Shown here piece after piece: positions 9,256-18,498 of a DNA stretch of 64,000 nt. The translations under genes and the position numbers were made by a program. How positions within the stretch are numbered: position 1 is the first letter of the stretch; the number at the start of each line of letters is the position of its first letter. Location of the stretch: positions 16,736 through 80,735 of the forward strand of contig NZ_JAUZVZ010000018.1 in NCBI RefSeq assembly GCF_030717845.1, given 5' to 3'. The DNA is from Alkalimonas collagenimarina (GTDB lineage: Bacteria; Pseudomonadota; Gammaproteobacteria; Enterobacterales; Alteromonadaceae). The notes beneath the pieces are model-generated. The model was not told the origin of the DNA, made no database searches, and saw only the letters and a program-made list of their open reading frames with translations.

Positions 9256-9376
9256 CAGCTGCTGGTATTTATAGTTATGTAGTCTATCAAGGTGATATCG
9301 GTAGCAAGTTAAACAAGATAAGCTGCGTTTCTTTCGTTATGATGATTAGCCAACTGTATAGTTAAATGCATTACTT

Positions 9377-9985
9377 ATGAGTCACTTTACCATTCTGGTC
9401 GCTCCGGTTGAACACCAGACTACTGAGAAAAACAGCGAGTTTCTGACCTTTTTGCACCCGATCGCCGATCGTAATGAAGCGATGCAGTGGATCGAGCACT
9501 ACCGCGCGCGTTATCGCGATGCCAACCATGTCTGCTGGGCTTATATCATGGGCAACACGCGCCAGCCTGATACTCAGGCCTTCAGCGATGATGGCGAGCC
9601 AAGTGGCACGGCAGGCCGGCCTATGCTGCATGTACTGACAGAGCGCGAACTTGGCAACGCTGTAGCCGTGGTGGTGCGCTATTTTGGCGGCGTGAAACTA
9701 GGCGCAGGTGGCCTGGTACGAGCCTACTCTGCTGCGGTATCGCAGGCAGCAAATCTGGCTGAGTTAAGTACCGTCAGCCCACAGCTTGAGCTCACTGTTC
9801 AGGTCAACTTTGCCGATGAATCCAAAGTACGGCAATTGCTCAGTCAGCATCAAGGCGAGCTGAAAGGCTGTGACTACAGCAACCAAGTGATGCTGCAGAT
9901 CACCCTGCCCGCGACGGCAGAAGTTGAGTTTTGCAGCCAACTGAGCAATATAACCGCGGGTAGCGCCACCATTGCCTCTGAGTAA
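9377..9985 (+). CDS. yigZ: YigZ/IMPACT family protein
   Basis: The 202-residue protein has the UPF0029/IMPACT N-terminal domain with the signature DDGEPSGTAGRPML, followed by VVVRYFGGVKLGAGGLVRAY. A small C-terminal domain of the YigZ type completes it. Eukaryotic IMPACT regulates the eIF2 kinase GCN2; the bacterial function is not settled. Length and domain order are normal for YigZ. It lies between the two inverted copies of the lipoprotein/HExxH cassette and is not obviously part of either. Confidence 0.93.
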   Translation: MSHFTILVAPVEHQTTEKNSEFLTFLHPIADRNEAMQWIEHYRARYRDANHVCWAYIMGNTRQPDTQAFSDDGEPSGTAGRPMLHVLTERELGNAVAVVVRYFGGVKLGAGGLVRAYSAAVSQAANLAELSTVSPQLELTVQVNFADESKVRQLLSQHQGELKGCDYSNQVMLQITLPATAEVEFCSQLSNITAGSATIASE

Positions 9986-10037
9986 GTCGCAGCAATAATA
10001 CCCTTTTAACCAGACTCTTGAAATCACATCTCATCTG

Positions 10038-11111
10038 TTAATGTGTCATTATAGCTTCAATTTCGAGCGCCGAATCAAGAAGCGCGGGCTTACTCAAAAC
10101 ATTTTTACACTCCTTAAGAAAACTACCCTTGGAAGTACTGTTATTGTAAATAAAACCTTCGCTATCAGCGTATTGCTCAAGCCATAAGAATACAAGCTCA
10201 CGCCCTAGATCTGAGTAAAACCGGCTCTTTGTGAAACTAGTGCCTTCAAAGGAGGCATGCTCAAGAAGATATTGGCCAAGGTTTTCGAAGTTATACTCCT
10301 TCAAAAAACCCTCTTCGACAGTGATTTCAACCATAAGTAAAGGCTCATCTTCAGGTATCACTGAAGCTACGATAAGTGCCTCCGTGCAAAAGCTTACCTT
10401 ATAGGCAATATACTCGCCTAAAAGCTTTAATGGATCGGTCCGCCTTCTGCTCAGATTTTGTGGCAATGGAAATAAATCCCTGTAACCATCATGAATCCAA
10501 ATTTGTTCAATATGTGTAATCTCATGAGTTATAGTGCTAAACCTCGCAGCACTCCAATCTGCTTGTTTTACCTGCTTGCAATCAGAGGGTAAATAAAAAT
10601 AAAAATTAAGGAGTAACTCATCAGGACTAATTCGATGAAAATTATGAAAGGATTGCCCTGACACAAAAAAAACATTAACATGATACTGCAATTGAAACTG
10701 CTTGAAAATACCTGAAATATCAATATCTTGAAGAAATTTACGCCAAGCATCCATAACAGTGTCTGGGCAATCGAACTGACTGTCGTAACTAATATTGATA
10801 ATATTATTTAAAATTCGAGTGCTTGATAGCTGCTTGAAGTTCAATTTGGCTAATTGGTGACTTCGTAATGCATCAGAATCATTGGCGTAGTGCACCATCG
10901 TTCTAAGCCATAAAGAATAGCCGTTCTTGCTGTAGTAGCTATTATCACTTTTTATCCATACAACATCTGCATTAACACTGCCGGCATTAGCTCGATAGTC
11001 TTTTTCCAGCACCTTAGACAGATAATAGTTTTCAAACTTATCCCTGTATTCGCCATAAGAAACACAACCACTCAAGCAAAGTAGAAAAATCAAAAGTATA
11101 TTTTTTTGCAT
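10038..11111 (-). CDS. HExxH lipoprotein B, copy 2 (putative metallopeptidase)
   Basis: This 357-residue lipoprotein (lipobox LSGC) is a clear paralogue of the protein at 8188-9255. HEITHIEQ is at 196-203 and LLGEYIA places Glu233 at the same x32 spacing. QFQL, FVS-QSFH and LNFYF blocks are also shared. The nucleotide sequence is noticeably more AT-rich than copy 1 and than the flanking genes, so the copies are old or one was acquired separately. It follows gene A (11158-11778) on the same strand, 46 bases after it, with a terminator-like hairpin between. A peptidase activity is inferred from the motif only. Confidence 0.75.
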   Translation of the reverse strand: MQKNILLIFLLCLSGCVSYGEYRDKFENYYLSKVLEKDYRANAGSVNADVVWIKSDNSYYSKNGYSLWLRTMVHYANDSDALRSHQLAKLNFKQLSSTRILNNIINISYDSQFDCPDTVMDAWRKFLQDIDISGIFKQFQLQYHVNVFFVSGQSFHNFHRISPDELLLNFYFYLPSDCKQVKQADWSAARFSTITHEITHIEQIWIHDGYRDLFPLPQNLSRRRTDPLKLLGEYIAYKVSFCTEALIVASVIPEDEPLLMVEITVEEGFLKEYNFENLGQYLLEHASFEGTSFTKSRFYSDLGRELVFLWLEQYADSEGFIYNNSTSKGSFLKECKNVLSKPALLDSALEIEAIMTH

Positions 11112-11130
11112 TCTTGTTATGAATTCCCTC

Positions 11131-11168
11131 TGAAAACCCGTGCTAAATATTGACTACTTAGCACGGGT
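11131..11168 (-). terminator. Terminator-like hairpin between genes A and B
   Basis: An 11-bp perfect stem (11136-11146 with 11158-11168) and 11-base loop are followed on the minus strand by TTTT. The stem begins within the stop codon of gene A, so it may attenuate transcription into gene B. Confidence 0.6.
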
Positions 11169-11778
11169 CTACCTTTAGATACAATGGCACAAGTACACAA
11201 CCTTGAGGAGGGGCTTCCCAAGGATGCTCAGGTCCACAATCTATTTCTACTAAAAAGCTCGTTGCTGTCAACACTTGTGACCCCTCTCTGAATTGTGCCG
11301 TTACTACTTCGCTACCAAAGCCTGTTGACTCAAGATAGAGTGACATTTGTACCGATGTACCATTATCTACCGCGTAGTAAAGCCAATCAGCTGCACCTGC
11401 AGGGTCAGCAATGCGTATCTGGTTGCCAACGGTAACAGTGCTGAATGCTTGGCTGGAAACAACATAATCAGCATTTAACACTTCAACTAATACCTTCTGA
11501 TTCAAAGGTGTAGAATAAGTATTAGTCTGTTGAAGTACAACATTAAAGTTGCGAATATGATTTTCGACATCTTGCTTAGACGGTTTCTGACAAGAAGGAA
11601 TGCATAGTCTACCACTTCCTGTTACCTTTCTTGTTTCAACGGTTCCTCCACTTCCTCCGGTTACTTCAGGTGGAGCCTGTTCCTTAGTACTCTCACTTTC
11701 ATAGCCGAGTATCAACTCGAAGCAGCCGATAAGAGCCAAGGACATTAGCAAAATACCTACAAAAGTTAATTTTCTCAT
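11158..11778 (-). CDS. Cassette lipoprotein A, unknown function
   Basis: The 206-residue protein has a lipoprotein signal (lipobox LIGC), then a low-complexity Gly/Thr linker. A mature domain follows with Cys residues near the start (CIPSC), near the end (DCGPEHPWEAPPQGC) and at the final position. The spacing suggests disulphides and export. I recognise no family. Its C-terminal 55 residues are repeated in the decayed fragment at 7950-8132. In both places it stands just upstream of an HExxH lipoprotein, so A and B probably function together, for example as substrate or inhibitor and peptidase; this is inference. Confidence 0.7.
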   Translation of the reverse strand: MRKLTFVGILLMSLALIGCFELILGYESESTKEQAPPEVTGGSGGTVETRKVTGSGRLCIPSCQKPSKQDVENHIRNFNVVLQQTNTYSTPLNQKVLVEVLNADYVVSSQAFSTVTVGNQIRIADPAGAADWLYYAVDNGTSVQMSLYLESTGFGSEVVTAQFREGSQVLTATSFLVEIDCGPEHPWEAPPQGCVLVPLYLKVDPC

Positions 11779-12040
11779 ATATATTCACCTATTAGTTAAT
11801 ATTTAAATTAATAGAGGTTCATATCGTAAAAAAAAAGCAATAAAAGACAATATTTAAATGTAATTTTAGTCCTTCAAGTGTAGCAATTTGAGGCTAAGAG
11901 CAATTATTCTTTGGGCTATCGCCTTAGTTTACTTATTAATTGGAACTAGCATTTACGCTTATTCCATGGATAATAACCGCTAAGAAACGACACTATAATG
12001 ACACCATGGCAGCCGCTAAGAGTTGCCGACAGGATGCGCT

Positions 12041-15000
12041 ATGTCTCAATTACTTCGTATTGTGCTGCTCCATACCCATTTACCGGGCGTGGTAGAATTG
12101 CAACTGGATCAGCACACCAATATTTGTGGTACCAATGCCTCGGGTAAAACCACCTTGCAACGGCTGGTACCGGTGTTTTATGGCGAGCAGCCGAACCGCG
12201 TCGTACCGAAAACCCGCAAGAAATTCGATGAGTTTTATCTGCCCTACTCCAACAGTTACCTGATCTACGAATACCAGCGGGAGAACGGCGATGTCTGTCA
12301 GGTGGTGCTGACCAAAAAGAGCGATGGCGGTGTCGAGTACCGCTTTGTCGGGGCACCTTACCAAAGCGATTTTTATCTACAGCACAACGAAGATGGGGTG
12401 AAAGCTCTCAGTTACAACGACTGGGCCAGCGCTATGCGTGCTCGCTCGGATGTGCAGGTATCGGCTAAAATCAGTGCCACCAGCGAGTACCGCAGCATTA
12501 TCCAGAACGACGCTGCTGCCCTGCGTGGCAACAATGCCGATAGCGTCAAGTTACGCCGCTTAGCTGCCAGTTTTAGCTTGGTGGCCAGTGGCCATAAGCT
12601 GCGCCACATCGAAAAGCTGGTCAGTGCCGTGCATGCCAAAGAAGGCAAAATGGATACCTTGAAAGCCATGCTGGCGGCCATTTTTGAAGAAGATGGCGTC
12701 ACCCTGCCGACCACCAAGGTAAAAAATACCAAAGCACGGGAGTGGATCCTGCAGATGCGCCAATCGATGCGACTGGATCGTCTGCAGCAGGATTTTGAAC
12801 GCTTGCAGCAACTGGCGCGGCAACTCGATGGAGCCGAGTCGCAACTGGCCGCCTTGCTGCCGCTGTTGCAAGAAGATGACCTGCAGCTCAAGCAACAACG
12901 GGCCGATGCGGAGCAGCAGGTCAATGCCCTGCGTCAACAACTGCAAAGCATCAAAGAACAATTTGGTCAGCAGCAACTTGAGCTAAGCAGTCGCCTTGCC
13001 AAGGCCGATGCCGACTTGCACGAAACCTCGTCCCGGCTGGATCGGTTGCAGCAGAAATTTGATGATTTCGACAACAAAGACATGCCAAAATTGCAGCGTG
13101 ACACCGATGCCCTGCCATTGTGGCGTGAAACCCTGCAAGAGCTGGCCGAGCAATATCAGTTGATGGTCGAGCAACATGGTGATCTGGAACGACAGCTGGA
13201 GCAGCGTAAAGCTAAACTAGGCGAAGCCTTCAATCGCTTAAGCGAGCAACATCGCGCCAAATCCAAACAACTGCAGCAACAAAAGGATCAGACCCGCGAG
13301 CAACAAGACAGCAAACTCGCCACGCTGGAGCAAGCCTTTCAGGCTGAGCTGCAACAACAGCAGCAGACGTTTGCTCACCAACTCAGTGAGTGCAGCAGCG
13401 CCATTGCCGTGCTGCAGAGTCAGCTCAACGCCTCACCGCTAACCGAAGCAGAGCATGATGAATTGCGCGCGGCTGAGCTTAGGCGTGAGCAGGCGCAGCA
13501 GCAAGCGCAACAACAAGCCAGGCAATTACAACAATTGCAAAAAAGCTATCAACAGGCGCAGCAACAGCGTGATCAGGCCGATCAACAACTGGAGTTAAAC
13601 CGCAAAGCACTACACAGTGCCGAGCAGCAATTGCACAGCCTGCATCGTCAGCTCAGCCCCGAGCAAGGCAGCTTGCGTCATTTTTTGCGCCTGCATTACA
13701 ACGGTTGGGAACAAAAGCTGGGCAAGGTGCTGGATGAGCGCCTGCTAGAGCGCCATGATCTACAGCCGCATCTGGTTGATCTGACCGATAGCCTCTATGG
13801 CTTGCAACTCGATGCAGCCGCCATCGATACCCCTGACTACGCGCAGGATGAAGCCGCCATTCGTCATAGCATCCATGCCGCCGAGCAGCAGCTGGAGCAA
13901 GCCAACACAGATAAGGTGGCGGCCGAAAAAGCCCTGAAAGACAAACACGAACATGCCGAGCAGATTCGGGCGCAACTGGAGCAAGCGGAATGGCAACTGA
14001 CCCAGTACGAACAGAATATCGACTATGCCAGTGATGCCCGCAACCGGTTAGAGGCGGCGCAACGCGAGCTGATTAAACAGCGCCAAGCGACCGTGCGAAC
14101 AGAACTGACCGATCGCCAGCAGCAGTTGGAAAAAATGAAGCAGCAGCAACAGCAGGATCTGCAGGCTTTTACCGACGATCACAACAGCCAGAAAATGGAG
14201 CTAAAAGCCGACTGGCAAGCGGAGCTGCAGGTGTTCGATGAACAAATGGATGAGCTCGAGCAGCAACTTGATCGCAAGCGTGAAGACAATAAAAGCCAGT
14301 TACGTGAGCTGCAGCAGGCTTTTGCTGAAGAGTTATCGGCCAAAGGCATCGATCCACGTCGTTTGTCTGAACTGCGTCAAAAACAAGATCAGCTAAAAGC
14401 GGAAATTCAGGCAGTTACTGAGCGCCAAAACGAGCTAAGCAATTGGCAGAGCTTTATGCAGCTGGACTGGCAGCAATTACGCCCTCAGCTGTTGGAGCAA
14501 GAAACCAGCCTGAAGCAGCAACAGCGCAGCGCCAAACAGGCACTGGAACAACTAAAAGCCGATTACAGCCAGCAGCAAAAACAGTTGGATCACAACAAGC
14601 GCCAGCAGCAAGAGAAAATGCAACATGCCGAACAGCGCCTTGCGCAGTTAAAGCCGTGCTTAAGCAAGCTGGCTGAGCTGCACTTAGCCAGCGCCGCCCC
14701 TGCCAGTCTGGAACCTGCCGCTGATGTGATTGAGCGCCTGGCACGAGCCAACGAAGCGCTGGAGCAACGTAGTAAACTCGATAGCGCCTTGCAACATGCG
14801 ATGGAGCAATTTGAAGGTATGCTCAGCAAAGATGCCGGCAGCGAGTTTCTCGATCGGCTGGAGCATGAAAAACGTAAACTGCCTGAATACGCTGGCAAAC
14901 GCCAGCAACTCCCCATACTGGCTGACTTGCTGCGCATTTTACAAGATGCCCGGCAGCAGTTGTTGGAGATGGGCGAGAACATCGGCGGCGATCTGAAAAA

Positions 15001-15706
15001 GTTTTTCACCGTCTTTAGCGACATCAACCGCCGCATTGCCCTGCAAAGCCGCCGTTTAAGCGAAGCCGTAGCCGACGATTTGGTGCTGGAAGGCATCAGT
15101 CGCTCCGAAGTGCGTATTCTGTCGACCATCGATGAGCTTGGTTTCTGGCAGCCACTGAAGCACTTCGCCAAGCTTTACGATGACTGGGGTGCCTCCGGTA
15201 AAGCCCTGCCCTCCGAACAGTACCTAAACGCACTGGCCGATGTGGTCGAGCTGCTACGCGCCGACGAGCAATACAGCATCGAGTCGCTGCTACGACTGGA
15301 GCTGCACCTCAGTGAGGGCGGCTCCGAGCTGGTGATTAAAAACGACAGGCAACTATTGGAATCGTCCAGCCATGGTATGGCGTACTTAATTTTGTGCAAA
15401 TACCTGCTGGCTTTTACCCGCTTGCTGCGTGGTGAGGCCAACGTCAGTATTCACTGGCCGATTGATGAAATTGGTACCTTAGCCTATCACAACGTGGAAA
15501 AACTGTTTCAAGCCTGTAGTAGCAACAATATCGTCATTGTTGGCGCCTTCCCGAACCCGGAGTCTGACGTACTGATGCTATTCCAGCACCGCTATTTGAT
15601 CGAGCCGAGCCAGCAAGACCCAAGCAAGCGCCAACTGAAACGCATTCAACCCAAAGTCAGCCGCCTTGCTGAGCGACTGGCGCAGAAACAGCAGGAGGCC
15701 AGCTGA
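12041..15706 (+). CDS. jetC: SMC-like ATPase of a Wadjet/MksB-type complex (DUF3584-like)
   Basis: The 1221-residue protein has a Walker A motif near the N-terminus (GTNASGKTT, Lys about 35). A very long Gln/Glu-rich coiled coil spans about 200-950, with a hinge-like break near 540-600. At the C-terminal head are a signature-like SSSHG at 1108-1112 and a Walker B (WPIDE, Asp1142-Glu1143). This is the SMC/MukB/JetC layout and fits DUF3584 P-loop proteins in length. It should dimerise and extrude DNA loops. The ATG at 12041 has AGGA 6 bases upstream; a TTG at 12023 is less likely. The stop overlaps the next ATG as TGATG. Confidence 0.85.
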   Translation: MSQLLRIVLLHTHLPGVVELQLDQHTNICGTNASGKTTLQRLVPVFYGEQPNRVVPKTRKKFDEFYLPYSNSYLIYEYQRENGDVCQVVLTKKSDGGVEYRFVGAPYQSDFYLQHNEDGVKALSYNDWASAMRARSDVQVSAKISATSEYRSIIQNDAAALRGNNADSVKLRRLAASFSLVASGHKLRHIEKLVSAVHAKEGKMDTLKAMLAAIFEEDGVTLPTTKVKNTKAREWILQMRQSMRLDRLQQDFERLQQLARQLDGAESQLAALLPLLQEDDLQLKQQRADAEQQVNALRQQLQSIKEQFGQQQLELSSRLAKADADLHETSSRLDRLQQKFDDFDNKDMPKLQRDTDALPLWRETLQELAEQYQLMVEQHGDLERQLEQRKAKLGEAFNRLSEQHRAKSKQLQQQKDQTREQQDSKLATLEQAFQAELQQQQQTFAHQLSECSSAIAVLQSQLNASPLTEAEHDELRAAELRREQAQQQAQQQARQLQQLQKSYQQAQQQRDQADQQLELNRKALHSAEQQLHSLHRQLSPEQGSLRHFLRLHYNGWEQKLGKVLDERLLERHDLQPHLVDLTDSLYGLQLDAAAIDTPDYAQDEAAIRHSIHAAEQQLEQANTDKVAAEKALKDKHEHAEQIRAQLEQAEWQLTQYEQNIDYASDARNRLEAAQRELIKQRQATVRTELTDRQQQLEKMKQQQQQDLQAFTDDHNSQKMELKADWQAELQVFDEQMDELEQQLDRKREDNKSQLRELQQAFAEELSAKGIDPRRLSELRQKQDQLKAEIQAVTERQNELSNWQSFMQLDWQQLRPQLLEQETSLKQQQRSAKQALEQLKADYSQQQKQLDHNKRQQQEKMQHAEQRLAQLKPCLSKLAELHLASAAPASLEPAADVIERLARANEALEQRSKLDSALQHAMEQFEGMLSKDAGSEFLDRLEHEKRKLPEYAGKRQQLPILADLLRILQDARQQLLEMGENIGGDLKKFFTVFSDINRRIALQSRRLSEAVADDLVLEGISRSEVRILSTIDELGFWQPLKHFAKLYDDWGASGKALPSEQYLNALADVVELLRADEQYSIESLLRLELHLSEGGSELVIKNDRQLLESSSHGMAYLILCKYLLAFTRLLRGEANVSIHWPIDEIGTLAYHNVEKLFQACSSNNIVIVGAFPNPESDVLMLFQHRYLIEPSQQDPSKRQLKRIQPKVSRLAERLAQKQQEAS

Positions 15707-16326
15707 TGTTACACCATGGTCCTTTACTGGAACGGCTACTAGCCGGAGATTTTATCTGTCAGATCAGCGATGAAGATGCCTTTCGTCACCTCAGCAATGA
15801 GCAAGCGCAGCAGGAGATTGACCACTATTTGCGTCCGCTCAACCGCCGTCTGGTCAGCAATGATGACCACAGCGTGTTTTACCTTGGGTACCATGAGCTG
15901 AATAAAAACGCCCGTGAGCACTTAAGCAGCCAGTTTGCCCTCACCGTGCAATCCTTGTTGCCTTTGCTCGAATGGCTGCAACTGGTGCAAGAGACACTGG
16001 GCCGCGACAGCGCCTTAACCGCTGGTGACACCATCAAGCTGCAGGAATTTGTGCTGCGCACCGAAGACAACCAAAGCTTGCGACAACGGCTACAGACTCT
16101 GGCCAGCGACCGCTTTTTCAACAGCCAGAGTGAGCAGTTGGACAGTCAGGTCAAATTGATTTTTCGTCGTTTAAAAGAGCACGGCTACCTGCTTCAGCCC
16201 CATGCTGAGCGGCAGTATTACGTGGTGACCGGCAAAATTGATTACCTGCTGGATGTGATCCGCTTTATCCGCGATGAAGAGCAGCTACCGGTAGACGATA
16301 CACCAAGTCAGGAGGCTCTGCTCTGA
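15706..16326 (+). CDS. jetB: MukE/JetB-like kite subunit
   Basis: The 206-residue acidic protein has no named motif that I can cite. Its size, helical winged-helix character and position between an SMC ATPase and a kleisin-like gene match the MukE/MksE/JetB subunit. A DUF4194-like pattern (LIFRRLKEHGYLLQP near the end) supports this. In such complexes it dimerises on the kleisin and regulates the ATPase. It starts inside the stop codon of the ATPase gene (TGATG) and ends the same way into the next gene, implying translational coupling and fixed stoichiometry. Confidence 0.75.
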   Translation: MLHHGPLLERLLAGDFICQISDEDAFRHLSNEQAQQEIDHYLRPLNRRLVSNDDHSVFYLGYHELNKNAREHLSSQFALTVQSLLPLLEWLQLVQETLGRDSALTAGDTIKLQEFVLRTEDNQSLRQRLQTLASDRFFNSQSEQLDSQVKLIFRRLKEHGYLLQPHAERQYYVVTGKIDYLLDVIRFIRDEEQLPVDDTPSQEALL

Positions 16327-17567
16327 TGGCTCCGCTCGATAGCACACTCACCTCCAACTTGTTTGCCATCGGCGCCGAGCGGCTGGCCCTGCTTGGCAAG
16401 CATCATAAAGCATTGATGCAGGGCTATCTGGATGGTCAGGTGGATGAAACCACCTTCAGCGAAGCTGCCTTAAAAAAACTGATCGCAGCCCGTATTTTAT
16501 GGCGGCCAGACGAGCAACAACCGCTTGCGCTCAGACCACTGGTCAGTGAGCTGATTGCCAGCATGGTGGCCGATGAAAACCGCCGTCAGATCAATGCCGA
16601 CGTGGCCGAAAAGCTGGAGCAGATCCGCAATCGGGTACAAGCCTACCGCGATGCCCAATTCAAGGGCGATTACAGTGTGGCCGAGCTGCAGCTGCAACGC
16701 CTGACCGAGCATGTTCATGATTTAAGTGGCCAGTTTGAAGAAGCCATCGACAGTCTCTGGCACCGGTTAAACAGCGACTTTGGTTTTGTCAGTAGCCTCG
16801 ATGAAAAAATCCGTGAAAACGAGCGCGCGCAAAAGCAGCTGCGCCGTCTTTTGGATGGTCTCGATTTACTGAATTTTGATGAGTTGATCGAGCTATCCGA
16901 AGGCAACAGTCATCTACGCAAACTGTTGGTCAGTCAGTTGCAAAACCAGCTCAGCTCACACCACAGCAGCTTATTGGAAGTGCAAAAACGGCTGGTACAG
17001 CTGTTGGCCAAGTTCCGCCAGCAGCAAGCCCGCTCCATGCTGATTACCAATATGGCAGCGTTTTTGCGCCAGCACCCGAAATACCAACCGGCCGATTACC
17101 CCAATCGCTCCGAATTGCCCGGGCTGTTTAATCAGGCCCCGGCAATCCGGCCACAAGCCGCCATCGCGCTGGATAAAGCGTCCGAGCGTGATATTCTGGC
17201 CGAGCTGCTGCAAGCCCTGCCCAAACCAAACCGTATTGAGTTGCCCGAACTGCACAGCGCCAACTTCGCCGAACAGCTGGTCGATGAAGCCATCATGGCG
17301 CGGCAACAAGCCCTGAAAACCGATGTCGAGAACTTCTATCTAAAGGTCATCGATCGAGGTGGCAAGCTAAGCGCTCTGGATTATCTAAACGAGCAGCAGC
17401 TCAGCTGGGACAGCGAAATTTGGCTGTACCAAATTCTGGCCGATTACCAGGCGTTGCCGCGAGAAGAAAAGCAAATGTTCGCCATTCGCCGCGATGAAAC
17501 CCCGGCCAGCGAGGTTAACCAACTGATGCTGATCCGCGATATCCAGATTGCACTGCGAGCCGCCTGA
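16326..17567 (+). CDS. jetA: MukF/JetA-like kleisin subunit
   Basis: The 413-residue protein begins with a winged-helix-like region (ALKKLIAARILWRPD). Long helical and coiled-coil stretches follow (about 80-250), then a C-terminal helical domain ending ASEVNQLMLIRDIQIAL. This fits the MukF/MksF/JetA kleisin that bridges the SMC heads and binds the MukE-like subunit. Assignment rests on gene order, size and secondary-structure character, not on a diagnostic motif. It overlaps both neighbours by one base in TGATG junctions. Confidence 0.75.
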   Translation: MAPLDSTLTSNLFAIGAERLALLGKHHKALMQGYLDGQVDETTFSEAALKKLIAARILWRPDEQQPLALRPLVSELIASMVADENRRQINADVAEKLEQIRNRVQAYRDAQFKGDYSVAELQLQRLTEHVHDLSGQFEEAIDSLWHRLNSDFGFVSSLDEKIRENERAQKQLRRLLDGLDLLNFDELIELSEGNSHLRKLLVSQLQNQLSSHHSSLLEVQKRLVQLLAKFRQQQARSMLITNMAAFLRQHPKYQPADYPNRSELPGLFNQAPAIRPQAAIALDKASERDILAELLQALPKPNRIELPELHSANFAEQLVDEAIMARQQALKTDVENFYLKVIDRGGKLSALDYLNEQQLSWDSEIWLYQILADYQALPREEKQMFAIRRDETPASEVNQLMLIRDIQIALRAA

Positions 17568-18427
17568 TGCATAACGCCCTGAGCTTACAGGCGCTCAACT
17601 GGCTACAACAGCTGGATCAACGGCTAAAGCGCGATGGTAGTGCCTTGATAAAAACCAGCGGCAAGTTGGCTGCTCAGGTCATTCACTGGTGTATCGAACA
17701 GCAGCTATTACCCGACCATAGCGCCACCCTGCCCAAAGTGCAGTTTAATCAGGCCTTACTGGAGCAGATTGCCGTGACACAACGGCAATTAAAACAGGCC
17801 TGCTTCAGAGAAAGCGTCAGCCAACACGATCGGTTACAACAAGCTCATTACGCGGAGCAAGAATTGAAAACTGCAGGTTTAAGCCCGCGCCAATCCCGAG
17901 TATTGCTTAGATTGAAGCATACTGCCCGCATCGCCAACTTACCAGTACAAACAGTTGATATCGATTGGCAGCAGTTAGCCTTAAACGATTACGATGCTCT
18001 GCTGGTGGTAGAAAACCTGGATTGTTTTTATCAATTAGAATGCTTTACCTTGGACCTGCCGTATCAACAACCTCTGGTCATTTATCGCGGCGACAGCCAT
18101 TACGGTAGTGGTTGCAAATCACTAAAAACCCAGTGGCTTCAGCAGCAAAAGCCCACCATTTATTTCGGCGACTTTGATGTAAAGGGGGTTAGTATTGCGC
18201 TGCACGAAGGCTATGATGCCATGCTATTGCCTGAATTTGCCGAGCTGCAAAGTCACGCCAGCGCCGCCATGTTACCAGACCAACAACTCAAGTTCCTCGC
18301 TAGCATCAATGAAAAATGCGTAAGCACAGCATTCCAACCCTACCAGCAATTGCTTTGCCAACAACTAAAAGGCCTGCGCCAGCAGAATATGCAGGGGGTG
18401 CAACTTAAACCAGTGACAGTGCACTAA
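17567..18427 (+). CDS. jetD: Toprim JetD/MksG-like nuclease subunit, short form
   Basis: The 286-residue protein ends the SMC operon. It carries a Toprim core: LLVVENLDCF with Glu149, and a GDFDVKG motif with Asp202 and Asp204. These are the metal-binding acidic residues of topoisomerase VI-like JetD/MksG nucleases, which cleave DNA caught by the SMC motor. Typical JetD proteins are about 380-400 residues with a larger N-terminal arm domain; this one has only about 140 residues before the Toprim core. It overlaps the kleisin gene by TGATG. The nuclease role is inferred from family knowledge. Confidence 0.8.
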   Translation: MHNALSLQALNWLQQLDQRLKRDGSALIKTSGKLAAQVIHWCIEQQLLPDHSATLPKVQFNQALLEQIAVTQRQLKQACFRESVSQHDRLQQAHYAEQELKTAGLSPRQSRVLLRLKHTARIANLPVQTVDIDWQQLALNDYDALLVVENLDCFYQLECFTLDLPYQQPLVIYRGDSHYGSGCKSLKTQWLQQQKPTIYFGDFDVKGVSIALHEGYDAMLLPEFAELQSHASAAMLPDQQLKFLASINEKCVSTAFQPYQQLLCQQLKGLRQQNMQGVQLKPVTVH

Positions 18428-18498
18428 CCTCTTATCCTTTATTTTATAGAGCTATTTAGCCAATTAGCCTACAGGGGATTAATTAATCGCCTACAACC

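Noticed and set aside
13100..14650. Repetitive CAGCAA-type sequence that looks like tandem repeats
   Set aside because: The units are irregular and explained by Gln/Glu-rich coiled-coil coding; there is no fixed period and no CRISPR-like spacers.
12412..15171. Several long minus-strand ORFs inside the SMC ATPase gene
   Set aside because: They are Ser/Cys/Leu-rich shadows of the CAG/GAG-rich coiled-coil codons and have no start sites or motifs.
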